In this document: positions 9,001-17,160 of the stretch, piece after piece
Layout: each line of letters begins with the position of its first letter
How positions within the stretch are numbered: position 1 is the first letter of the stretch
Assembly (NCBI GenBank): GCA_937921035.1
Contig: CALEUL010000056.1
Coordinates: forward strand, 7,782-71,781
DNA: 64,000 nt
Direction: 5' to 3'
Source of the DNA: an uncultured Porphyromonadaceae bacterium
GTDB taxonomy: Bacteria > Bacteroidota > Bacteroidia > Bacteroidales > Muribaculaceae
Position numbers and translations under genes: made by a program
The notes under the pieces: model-generated
The model's database searches: none
Told to the model about the DNA's origin: nothing
Seen by the model: the letters and a program-made list of their open reading frames with translations, nothing else

Positions 9001-9246
9001 ATGAGCACAGAACAATATTCCGGCGGTGAAAACCGAGAAAGCCAGAATGGAAACAAGGCGAACAATATCATGAAAGGTGTATTTGGCATTATCATGATAA
9101 TAGTATATGTCGGCATGGGTGTACTCCTGCTTATAAACTTCTTCAACTGGGGAGGCGACTGGGCGTGGACGCGATATGTTGTAGGATGCGTGCTTATAGT
9201 CTATGGCTTTTGGCGTGCATACCGATATGTCAAGGGCATAGATTGA
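9001..9246 (+). CDS. Small two-helix membrane protein, unknown function
   Basis: The 81-residue product has a polar, Asn/Gly-rich N-terminal tail (about residues 1-24), then two predicted transmembrane helices (about 25-46, IMIIVYVGMGVLLLI; and 56-72, VVGCVLIVYGFW) separated by a Trp-rich turn (NWGGDWAW). I do not recognise a named family. It sits 20 bases upstream of a PstS-like lipoprotein and a TPR protein on the same strand, so a shared role at the envelope is likely but unproven. Confidence 0.75.
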   Translation: MSTEQYSGGENRESQNGNKANNIMKGVFGIIMIIVYVGMGVLLLINFFNWGGDWAWTRYVVGCVLIVYGFWRAYRYVKGID

Positions 9247-9266
9247 AAACGCTAAATTGTCGTGAA

Positions 9267-10283
9267 ATGAGAAAACATATCCAACTGACAGCATTTGCGG
9301 GCGCGGCGCTCTTTATGGGCGTTGCGTTCACGTCGTGTCTAAAATACGAGAAAGACCCTCATTCATCTACTTCCGGCACAACAACAATGGTGTGCGACGA
9401 TTCTTTCGAGAACATATTTAAACAGGAAGTGGATGTGTTCGAGTACCAGTATCCCGATGCACATATACTTGTGCGCTATGGCACTCAGGCCGAGGCATTC
9501 GACTCGCTTTTTAGCTTGAACACACGAACGATAGTGGCTTGCCGCGACCTCACCCCCGAGGAAAAGAAAGCACTCAAGGCCAAATACAAGAAAGAACGCA
9601 ACGCCAATGTTAATGTGCGGTCGTCTAAAATCGCTGTCGATGCCATTGCTTTCATTGTAAATCCCGACAACAACGTAGAGAAACTTACACTTCCAGAATT
9701 GTCGGATATCCTTTCCGGGTCCACCACCGAATGGAACGAGGTACAGCCATCAAAACTTGGTAAGATTAAAGTGGTTCTGGACCGTAGCGGCTCCAGTATT
9801 GCCACCTACCTCAGCGATTCGCTCCTTGCCGGTCAGCCGCTTGGCGCAACCGTCTTCGCCGCAGGTTCTATATCCGACGTGTTCCATGCCGTTGAAAACA
9901 ACCCTAATGCCATAGGCGTGTTAGGCGTCAGCTGGATAAGTTCCGATATGGACAGCGCCGACATAAGCAAGGAAGACCTTGCGAAAAGTGTACTTGGCGA
10001 CGGTCCCGTTAATGGAGCCACGCTTACACAGCGCGTGAAGGTTCTCAAAATCTATCGTCCCGGTGAGGCGCGTGCATACAAACCCTATCAGCAATATATA
10101 TTCGATGGTTCCTATCCTTTGTTCCGTCAGGTATATATGATAACGACAGCATCGACAAGCAATGTGGCCGGCGGATTCTATTCGTTTGTAACAGGTCCTA
10201 TAGGCCAGAAAATAATAATGAAAACCGGCATTCTACCCGCACGCGTGCGTCAGATTAACGTGGAATTGCCGGAAAGCAACTGA
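9267..10283 (+). CDS. PstS-like substrate-binding lipoprotein
   Basis: The 338-residue product starts with a lipoprotein signal (lipobox FTSC, Cys24) and so should be anchored on the periplasmic side of a membrane. The body resembles phosphate-binding PstS proteins of the type II periplasmic-binding fold: IAVDAIAFIVNPDNNV near residue 120, LTLPELSDILSGSTTEWNEV near 137, and DRSGSSIATYLSD near 170, the place of the ligand-binding Ser-rich loop. No pstCAB genes are adjacent, so ABC uptake of phosphate is not supported. The start chosen is the ATG giving MRKHIQ; upstream codons in frame would overlap the small membrane protein. Confidence 0.8.
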   Translation: MRKHIQLTAFAGAALFMGVAFTSCLKYEKDPHSSTSGTTTMVCDDSFENIFKQEVDVFEYQYPDAHILVRYGTQAEAFDSLFSLNTRTIVACRDLTPEEKKALKAKYKKERNANVNVRSSKIAVDAIAFIVNPDNNVEKLTLPELSDILSGSTTEWNEVQPSKLGKIKVVLDRSGSSIATYLSDSLLAGQPLGATVFAAGSISDVFHAVENNPNAIGVLGVSWISSDMDSADISKEDLAKSVLGDGPVNGATLTQRVKVLKIYRPGEARAYKPYQQYIFDGSYPLFRQVYMITTASTSNVAGGFYSFVTGPIGQKIIMKTGILPARVRQINVELPESN

Positions 10284-10325
10284 AATTCGGAATATCTAAA
10301 AGAAACTAATAAATAAATCATTACA

Positions 10326-11936
10326 ATGAAAATTAAACTTTTCTTATCCTTGCTCCTTGCCGGCGGCCTTGTAGCCTCCGCTCAGACTCAGGGCTACAAG
10401 GACGGTATTGAGTACTATAAAGCCGGCCAGTACGACAACGCCCGTACTATTCTGGAACGTACGCTCAACGATGCCAACACCGACAAGGCTCTTGCAAACT
10501 ATTATCTCGGTCAGGTCGCTCTCACCAAGGGCGACAAGGCTCTTGCACAGTCTTTCTTCGACAAAGGTCTGGCTATTGACCCCTCCAATGGTTTCAACTA
10601 TGTAGGCAAGGGTGCGCTCGCACTTCTCAATGGCGACGAAAAGTCTGCCGAGGATAATTTCAAAGAAGCTCAGAAACTTGCCAAAAAGAATCCTGAAGTT
10701 ATTGTAGCCATCGCCCGCGCATATTACAATGCCGACCCGGTGAAGTACGACAAAGAAATTCAGAAATACATTGCCAAGGCACACAAGGATTCCAAGAACC
10801 GAGCTCCTTCCATTTATATTCTGGAAGGCGATATGCTCAGCGACAAGAGCGAATACGGCCCAGCAGCAGCCAAATATGAGCAGGCCATTACTTTCGATCC
10901 TTCCAACTCCGAGGGCTACGTTAAATTCGCCAACGCTTATTTTAATGTTAACAAGGACTTCGGTATGAAGAAACTGGAAGAACTTCTCGAAAAGCAGCCT
11001 AATTCCGCAATGGCTCAGCGCGAACTTGCCGAGAAATACTTCCTTGCCGATCACTGGAAAAAAGCTTCGAACCTATATGGCAAGTATATCCAGAATCCCA
11101 ACCACTTCCCTGAGGACAAAGCCCGTTACGCAGTGCTTCTCTACTGGGGTGAAAATTATCCCGAATCTCTGAATATCGCCAATGAACTCCTCAAAGAAGA
11201 ACCTTCCAATTTCCTGATGCAACGTGTGCGCTTCCTGGACCAGAAGGCTATGGGCCAGTATGCCGAGGCTGTGGATAACGCTGCCAAGTTCTTCAGCTCG
11301 AATCCCGACGGCAACTTTACTGCAAACGACTACATTACATATGCCGAGGCTCTTTCCGGACTTGGTCAGGACTCCCTCGCCGTTATCCAGTACGAGGCTG
11401 CCGTACAGCGCTTCCCAGAGAACGGCGACCTTCTTAAGACTCTGAGTAGTGCATACTCGCAGGCTAAGGAATACGCCAAGAGTGCCGATGCCTACGGTGC
11501 ATATCTGGCTCTTCAGGAAAAACCGTCGCTCAACGACCTCTTCGGTATGTCGGGCCGTTATCTTAACGCTGCTGCATACACTCAGGATACTGCCAAAGCC
11601 AAAGAACTTGCTGACCGCGGTATCAAGTATCTGACGGAAGTGCTCGAGCGCACATCCGAGATTTCTCCTGCGATGTATCAGCGTCTTGCCCGTCTCTATG
11701 TTGCCGGCAACGACAAACGTCCCAATGCCGAGGCTATTGATGCTTATAACAAGATGCTCGCCATGCTTGACGCCGATCCTAAGAACATGGATCCAGCCAA
11801 TCCTAACAATGCCCTTGCTCTTTACAAGGAAGCATATGCTTTCGAGCAGGCTTACGCCAGCATCACAGGCGATAAGGACGCTCATGCGATGTGGGGCGAG
11901 AAATACCGTCAGGTAAACGATCTCATGAACAAATAA
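10326..11936 (+). CDS. Secreted tetratricopeptide-repeat protein
   Basis: A 536-residue protein with a cleavable signal peptide (cut likely after VASAQ, about residue 20) followed almost entirely by TPR helices. Recognisable repeats include GIEYYKAGQYDNARTILERT near 26, YLGQVALTKGDKALAQSFF near 60, KYEQAITFDPSNSEGYVKFA near 182 and QYEAAVQRFPENGDLLKTLS near 355. TPRs form protein-binding scaffolds, here most likely in the periplasm. It follows the PstS-like lipoprotein by 42 bases and ends at a clear terminator. No partner can be named from sequence alone. Confidence 0.88.
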   Translation: MKIKLFLSLLLAGGLVASAQTQGYKDGIEYYKAGQYDNARTILERTLNDANTDKALANYYLGQVALTKGDKALAQSFFDKGLAIDPSNGFNYVGKGALALLNGDEKSAEDNFKEAQKLAKKNPEVIVAIARAYYNADPVKYDKEIQKYIAKAHKDSKNRAPSIYILEGDMLSDKSEYGPAAAKYEQAITFDPSNSEGYVKFANAYFNVNKDFGMKKLEELLEKQPNSAMAQRELAEKYFLADHWKKASNLYGKYIQNPNHFPEDKARYAVLLYWGENYPESLNIANELLKEEPSNFLMQRVRFLDQKAMGQYAEAVDNAAKFFSSNPDGNFTANDYITYAEALSGLGQDSLAVIQYEAAVQRFPENGDLLKTLSSAYSQAKEYAKSADAYGAYLALQEKPSLNDLFGMSGRYLNAAAYTQDTAKAKELADRGIKYLTEVLERTSEISPAMYQRLARLYVAGNDKRPNAEAIDAYNKMLAMLDADPKNMDPANPNNALALYKEAYAFEQAYASITGDKDAHAMWGEKYRQVNDLMNK

Positions 11937-11959
11937 GCCTTTAAGGCTATTCAATACAG

Positions 11960-11991
11960 CAAGGGCTCCGTCGGTTCGGGGCCCTTGTTTT
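11960..11991 (+). terminator. Rho-independent terminator after the TPR gene
   Basis: CAAGGGC and GCCCTTG pair around a GC-rich loop, followed by TTTT. It separates the TPR unit from rarA. Confidence 0.75.
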
Positions 11992-12019
11992 CAGATTTAA
12001 CCCTTCTTCCGATATTCTT

Positions 12020-13297
12020 ATGTCGCTACAGCCTCTTGCCGAACGTCTTCGGCCACGCAACCTGGATGAATATATCGGCCAAAGCCATCTTGTCGGGCCT
12101 GACGGCATTATCCGGCGTATGATTGATTCAGGCAATGTATCATCTTTCATTCTCTGGGGCCCTCCCGGGGTGGGTAAGACCACACTTGCCAAAATCATTG
12201 CCAACACAACTCAGAGTAGCTTTTTTACGCTCTCGGCGGTAACATCGGGTGTAAAGGATGTTCGCGAGGTTATAGAAAATGCCCGTCGCGAAGTTTCGGG
12301 CATGTTCTCCAAAGGACGCCCCATACTGTTCATCGACGAAATCCATCGTTTTAGCAAAAGCCAGCAGGACAGTCTTCTCGGTGCGGTTGAGAACGGAACT
12401 GTTACGCTGATAGGCGCAACAACCGAGAACCCGTCGTTCGAAGTAATCAGGCCATTGCTGTCGCGCGCGCAGGTGTATACGCTTAAACCTCTTGACGAGA
12501 CCGAGCTTAATGTGCTTCTGGACCGCGCGATAACCAGAGACGAAGTGCTGTCGGAGATGAATGTCAGGGTAGAGGAGACCGCGGCATTGTTCCGTTATAG
12601 CGGAGGCGATGCGCGTAAACTGCTCAATATCCTTGATTTGCTCGAACAGTCCACGCGTCTTGGACAGGATATGGTGATTAACGACAAAATTATCACCGAG
12701 GTGCTTCAGGAGAATCCTCTGGCATACGACAAAGGCGGCGAGATGCACTACGATATTATTTCGGCGTTTATCAAAAGTATCCGTGGCAGCGATCCCGATG
12801 CCGCAGTATACTGGCTGGCACGTATGATTGCCGGTGGCGAGGACCCGGAATTCATAGCCCGCCGTATGGTTATTCTTGCCAGCGAGGATGTCGGTCTGGC
12901 TAATCCCAACGCCATGCTTATTGCCGACACTACGTTCAATATAATTCAGAAAATCGGCATGCCCGAAGGGCGTATACCGCTTTCGGAATGTGCCATATAT
13001 CTTGCACAGTCGCCCAAAAGCAATTCCGCATATATGGCGATCGACGCAGCTCTTGCCGAAGTTGAGCGTACCGGCAACCTGCCGGTACCATTGCATCTGC
13101 GTAACGCACCTACAGGACTTATGAAGAAGTTGGGGTATGGCAAAAACTATCTCTACGCACACGATTATCCGGGTAACTTTGTACGTCAGCAATTCCGTCC
13201 GGATGCTATTGCAGATAAAGTTTTCTGGCACCCCTGCAGCAATCCTGCCGAGGATGTGATGCGCCAGCGGCATGAGGCACGCTGGGGTACAAAATGA
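12020..13297 (+). CDS. rarA: Replication-associated recombination AAA ATPase RarA (MgsA)
   Basis: RarA is a clamp-loader-like AAA+ ATPase acting at stalled replication forks. The 425-residue protein has LAERLRPRNLDEYIGQSHL at the start, Walker A GPPGVGKTT near residue 49, Walker B LFIDEIHRF near 105, sensor-1 GATTENPSFE near 134 and the arginine-finger segment LLSRAQVY near 150. The MgsA C-terminal tetramerisation domain follows (GLANPNAMLIADTTF, then YLAQSPKSNSAYMAI). Length is normal. It stands alone between two terminators. Confidence 0.95.
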   Translation: MSLQPLAERLRPRNLDEYIGQSHLVGPDGIIRRMIDSGNVSSFILWGPPGVGKTTLAKIIANTTQSSFFTLSAVTSGVKDVREVIENARREVSGMFSKGRPILFIDEIHRFSKSQQDSLLGAVENGTVTLIGATTENPSFEVIRPLLSRAQVYTLKPLDETELNVLLDRAITRDEVLSEMNVRVEETAALFRYSGGDARKLLNILDLLEQSTRLGQDMVINDKIITEVLQENPLAYDKGGEMHYDIISAFIKSIRGSDPDAAVYWLARMIAGGEDPEFIARRMVILASEDVGLANPNAMLIADTTFNIIQKIGMPEGRIPLSECAIYLAQSPKSNSAYMAIDAALAEVERTGNLPVPLHLRNAPTGLMKKLGYGKNYLYAHDYPGNFVRQQFRPDAIADKVFWHPCSNPAEDVMRQRHEARWGTK

Positions 13298-13311
13298 TAA
13301 AATGATTTTGC

Positions 13312-13346
13312 CGATGCCGGATTTCAAAGTCCGGCATCGATGTTTT
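13312..13346 (+). terminator. Rho-independent terminator after rarA
   Basis: CGATGCCGGA and TCCGGCATCG form a perfect 10-base stem with an 8-base loop, followed by a T-run. Confidence 0.85.
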
Positions 13347-13371
13347 TAAATGTCAGCGTTTTGCCAAGTGC

Positions 13372-13402
13372 TTGGCGAAGTGGTAAAAAATTCGTAACTT
13401 CG
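13372..13402 (+). promoter_or_regulatory. Promoter for prfA operon, overlapped by a palindrome
   Basis: TTGG (13372-13375), 19 bases, TAACTTCG (13395-13402). The -7 differs from TAnnTTTG at one position. The predicted start of transcription is only about 5-12 bases before prfA. A perfect inverted repeat GCCAAG-TG-CTTGGC (13363-13376) covers the -33 element and could be an operator. Confidence 0.55.
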
Positions 13403-13417
13403 CGAAAAATTATGTCA

Positions 13418-14527
13418 ATGGCTGAATATCCCCTGCTTGAACGTCTGGATGGCATCGAGGCTCGTTTCGAAGAAGTGAGCACACTGATTACCGACCCTGC
13501 TGTAATAGCCGACATGAAGCGCTATGTGCGTCTGTCGAAAGAGTACAAGGATCTTGAAAAACTTACGTCGCTTACGCGCCGATATCGCGCGCTTACACAG
13601 AATATCGACGAGGCAAAACAGATTCTTTCCGACGAAACCGACGCTGAAATGAGGCAGATGGCTAAGGACGAACTGGAATCGGCATCCGCTAAACTTCCGC
13701 AACTCGAGGAGGAAATAAAACTGCAGCTTATACCTGCCGACCCCGAGGACAGCAAAAACGCCATACTTGAAATTCGCGGTGGCACCGGTGGCGACGAGGC
13801 CGCGATTTTTGCAGGCGACCTGTGCAAAATGTACATGAAATACTGCGAAAGCCGGGGGTGGAATGTCGCCGTAACATCGGCGAGCGAAGGCGCCGCCGGC
13901 GGTTATAAGGAGGTTATTCTTTCTGTAACCGGCGATGGTGTATACGGCGTGCTGAAATATGAAAGCGGAGTGCACCGCGTGCAGCGTGTCCCCGCTACCG
14001 AAACGCAGGGCAGGGTACATACATCTGCTGCAACCGTGGCCGTGCTCCCGGAAGCCGAACCTTTCGATGTGGAAATAAACGAGGGTGAAATCAAATGGGA
14101 CACCTTCCGGTCCGGAGGTGCCGGCGGCCAGAACGTCAACAAGGTTGAGTCGGGTGTGCGTCTGCGCTATGTATGGAAAAATCCTAATACTGGCGTCAGC
14201 GAAGAAATTCTGATAGAATGTACCGAAACCCGCGACCAGCCCAAAAACAAGGAGCGAGCCCTTAGCCGTCTGCGCACCTTTATATATGATAAGGAACACC
14301 AGAAATATATCGACGATATTGCCTCTCGTCGTAAAACATTGGTTAGCACCGGCGACCGTTCCGCTAAAATCCGAACATACAACTACCCGCAGGGCCGTAT
14401 TACCGACCACCGCATCAATTACACAATATATAATCTTCAGGCATTTGTGGATGGAGATATTCAGGATGTAATTGACCATCTGATTATAGCCGAAAATGCT
14501 GAAAAACTGAAGGCAGCCGAGCTATGA
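13418..14527 (+). CDS. prfA: Peptide chain release factor 1
   Basis: RF1 reads UAA and UAG stop codons and triggers peptidyl-tRNA hydrolysis. The stop-codon-recognising PxT motif is PAT in VQRVPATETQGR, which marks RF1 rather than RF2. The universal GGQ motif is in GGAGGQNVNK. The start is set at the ATG giving MAEYPLLERLDG, which aligns with the usual family start and makes 369 residues; an ATG two codons upstream (13412) is also possible. A still longer upstream frame would cross the promoter. The gene overlaps the next one by four bases. Confidence 0.95.
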   Translation: MAEYPLLERLDGIEARFEEVSTLITDPAVIADMKRYVRLSKEYKDLEKLTSLTRRYRALTQNIDEAKQILSDETDAEMRQMAKDELESASAKLPQLEEEIKLQLIPADPEDSKNAILEIRGGTGGDEAAIFAGDLCKMYMKYCESRGWNVAVTSASEGAAGGYKEVILSVTGDGVYGVLKYESGVHRVQRVPATETQGRVHTSAATVAVLPEAEPFDVEINEGEIKWDTFRSGGAGGQNVNKVESGVRLRYVWKNPNTGVSEEILIECTETRDQPKNKERALSRLRTFIYDKEHQKYIDDIASRRKTLVSTGDRSAKIRTYNYPQGRITDHRINYTIYNLQAFVDGDIQDVIDHLIIAENAEKLKAAEL

Positions 14528-16248
14528 AACAACTGTATAAACTATTTTCCGCCGATGCTATCCGCCGCACGATTAGGATAGTTTCTCTCCGTTTTCCGTT
14601 TCCCTTTACTTTCGCGATCCTGATAACGGTGTGGGGAATATACATGACTTTCGAAAGGAACTCCGATTGCGATTACATCTTTGAATCTGTCAACTGGACG
14701 CTTACAGAAGGATTCCTGCTCACATTGGCCATCAATCTGTGGTGTGAATTCAGCGGCAAAAAACGCATACTGAAGCCAGGGCTGCTATGTGCCACCGCAC
14801 TCGTTACAGCCGACCTGATAGTGCTGCTTGCCCGAAACGGCAGCGGAACAGGTGCCGAACCTGTCGGACGCTTAGCGTTTGCCTCAGCTCTCATCGCTGC
14901 CATTCTTTTTCTTCCTGCCATAAGTCGATACAGCCGCAAGCAATTATGGACATATACCATAGGACAGTTTGAGGCAGTTGCCACAGCTGTTTGCCTTGGC
15001 ATCGTGATGGCTCTTTCTTGTTTTATCATTTTCGGCACACTGGCTATATTGTTCAATCTCGACAACTATAGGTTCTGTCTCACATCCATCTGCATATTCG
15101 GCTGGCTGATACCTTGCGTGATCTACCTGTCAAAGATTCCGTGTCAGCGTAAGACGGTCGCCGCACTTCTGCCGCCGAAAACATTCGCAGGAGCATTCTG
15201 CAAGAACATAGCACTGCCCATTGTGCTCATATATACCATTATATTATATGTCTATGCAGCGAAGATACTGTTTACCTGGACTCTTCCCAATGGGTCTGTG
15301 ACGTGGATGGTTACAGGACTGATGATAACAGTATTGATAACGCTCTACGGATTGCAACGGTATTCTTTCGGAGATTATTTCTCTGAAAGTGCCATGCGCA
15401 TAGCATCGCTCGTCCGGCAGTGGGCACCACGGATTCTGTTGCCTCTGCTTGTGCTTATGAGTGTCGGTCTTATATGTCGTATCAGGGAATATGGTATAAC
15501 GGTATCGCGTCTCTATGTAGCAGCTTTCAACATATGGTCTTATTCAATTATCATCTACTTTATCCTGAAGCGTAACGCGAACCTCAATGTCGTTGCAGCA
15601 TCCTTTGCCTTAGTATTCGCTTTAGTCTCTATGATACCAGGGCTAAACTTTACTTCCATCACCACGCGCGTGTTACGCGGAGAGGTAATCGAAGCGTTGC
15701 ACGATGCTGGCGTCGAACGTCTGCCGATTACAAAAGAAGAAGCCAGCAGGGCTCTGGCAAAAATGAATAGGCAGGATGCAAGAAACACGGCATCCAAGAT
15801 TGAGTATCTTGACGATTGGAACGACCACTCGGATATATCGGATATTGTGCGTTCCGACAGCAAAATATATGCATTCTCCATTTTACCCGAAAAATATGAC
15901 CATCCGGCCAAAGTTGCGGAACCGTTGTTCGAACTTTCATGCGACAAAACCGTCGCCATTCCCGACGGCTGTCATGCGGTAAGGTATCAGGACAGTTTTA
16001 AATCCATTCATTTGATCGAAAAGAACGCTGGCATAACGGAATTCAGTGTAGAGGGCTATAGGATAAAGTTCAATATCGACAGCCTTAAAAAGAATCATTC
16101 TGGCGAGGAAGCGCTGACGATTCCGGCCGTTACACAAAACGGCGACAGCGCGACGATTGTGTTCACGTCGTTTAACATATATGCCACCGGAACAAACAAT
16201 GATATTCCGGAAATTTCTCATTCCACATATTATATATTCACGAAATAA
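14524..16248 (+). CDS. DUF4153-type polytopic membrane protein
   Basis: A 574-residue protein whose first two-thirds carries roughly ten hydrophobic helices (for example GFLLTLAINLW near 60, ASALIAAILFLPA near 119, ALSCFIIFGTLAILF near 160, IALPIVLIYTIILYVYA near 230). The last 180 residues are soluble, with an Arg/Ala-rich helix (EEASRALAKMNRQ) and a beta-rich tail. The overall layout resembles DUF4153 proteins; function is unknown. It starts inside the prfA stop (ATGA) and ends 12 bases before pyrF, so the three form one operon. Confidence 0.75.
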   Translation: MKQLYKLFSADAIRRTIRIVSLRFPFPFTFAILITVWGIYMTFERNSDCDYIFESVNWTLTEGFLLTLAINLWCEFSGKKRILKPGLLCATALVTADLIVLLARNGSGTGAEPVGRLAFASALIAAILFLPAISRYSRKQLWTYTIGQFEAVATAVCLGIVMALSCFIIFGTLAILFNLDNYRFCLTSICIFGWLIPCVIYLSKIPCQRKTVAALLPPKTFAGAFCKNIALPIVLIYTIILYVYAAKILFTWTLPNGSVTWMVTGLMITVLITLYGLQRYSFGDYFSESAMRIASLVRQWAPRILLPLLVLMSVGLICRIREYGITVSRLYVAAFNIWSYSIIIYFILKRNANLNVVAASFALVFALVSMIPGLNFTSITTRVLRGEVIEALHDAGVERLPITKEEASRALAKMNRQDARNTASKIEYLDDWNDHSDISDIVRSDSKIYAFSILPEKYDHPAKVAEPLFELSCDKTVAIPDGCHAVRYQDSFKSIHLIEKNAGITEFSVEGYRIKFNIDSLKKNHSGEEALTIPAVTQNGDSATIVFTSFNIYATGTNNDIPEISHSTYYIFTK

Positions 16249-16260
16249 ACTATTTTAGAT

Positions 16261-17103
16261 ATGAAAAGGACAGAACTGATAGAGAATATCTTTAAAAAGG
16301 GCTCGTTCCTCTGCGTGGGCCTTGATACAGACGTTAAAAAACTCCCTGCCTCTCTGACAGGCACACCCTGTGAGCGTGTAGTAGCTTTCAACAAGGCGAT
16401 AATCGACGCTACTGCTCCTTACTGCGTCGCGTATAAGCCCAATATCGCGTTCTACGAAAGCCTTGGAGCAGATGGATGGACCGCTCTCGCCGAGACTGTT
16501 CATTATCTCCGCACAAACTATCCTGATCAGTTTATCATTGCAGACGCAAAACGCGGCGACATAGGCAATACCGCCGCGCTCTACGCCCGGGCTTTCTTCG
16601 AGACATTCGATTTCGACGCTGTCACACTTGCGCCTTACATGGGTGAAGACAGTATTAAGCCATTTCTTGCTTATGAAGGCAAATGGAGTATTATTCTTGC
16701 TCTCACATCAAATGCTTCATCGAGCGACTTTGAGACTGTCAAGGATGAACATGGCACACCCCTGTTCGAACGTGTTATCCGTCGTTCGCGCCACTGGGGC
16801 TCGCCGGTAGACACAATGTATGTCGTCGGAGCAACCAAAGCCGAGAGCCTTACAGAAATCCGAAAGGTCGCTCCCCGTCATTTCCTCCTTGTACCGGGCG
16901 TAGGAGCGCAGGGCGGCAGTCTTGAGGATGTTGCCAAATATGGCATGATTGACGAATGTGGTCTTCTGGTGAACAGCTCGCGCGGTATCATCTACGCATC
17001 TTCAGGAGCCGATTACGCCGAGGCTGCCGGAGAATCCGCAAAGAAATTAGCCGCGCAGATGCTTGCTCTCCTCAAGACCTTCGCAGACGCTAATTCAAAA
17101 TGA
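16261..17103 (+). CDS. pyrF: Orotidine 5'-phosphate decarboxylase, long form
   Basis: PyrF converts OMP to UMP in the last step of pyrimidine synthesis. The 280-residue protein is the longer class found in Bacteroidota and actinobacteria. Active-site motifs: [12 protein letters not shown] near residue 18, [12 protein letters not shown] near 58, and the catalytic Lys/Asp pair in [13 protein letters not shown] near 95, followed by [25 protein letters not shown] near 218 is the phosphate-binding loop and SSRGIIYAS closes the pocket. Confidence 0.95.
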   Translation: MKRTELIENIFKKGSFLCVGLDTDVKKLPASLTGTPCERVVAFNKAIIDATAPYCVAYKPNIAFYESLGADGWTALAETVHYLRTNYPDQFIIADAKRGDIGNTAALYARAFFETFDFDAVTLAPYMGEDSIKPFLAYEGKWSIILALTSNASSSDFETVKDEHGTPLFERVIRRSRHWGSPVDTMYVVGATKAESLTEIRKVAPRHFLLVPGVGAQGGSLEDVAKYGMIDECGLLVNSSRGIIYASSGADYAEAAGESAKKLAAQMLALLKTFADANSK

Positions 17104-17104
17104 T

Positions 17105-17135
17105 TTGGCTGACAAAAAAAAAATACCTATCTTTG
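17105..17135 (+). promoter_or_regulatory. Promoter for the glycogen pair
   Basis: TTGG (17105-17108), 19 bases, TATCTTTG (17128-17135), a clean match. It begins at the very end of pyrF and supports the ATG at 17161 as the synthase start. Confidence 0.65.
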
Positions 17136-17160
17136 CACTTTGAAATTAACATCAAGCTTG

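Noticed and set aside
12140..13327. 395-codon antisense frame over rarA (and similar ones over prfA, batD and lpxK)
   Set aside because: Same cause: shadow frames of conserved genes; the translations are Cys/His/Phe-rich with no recognisable domain.
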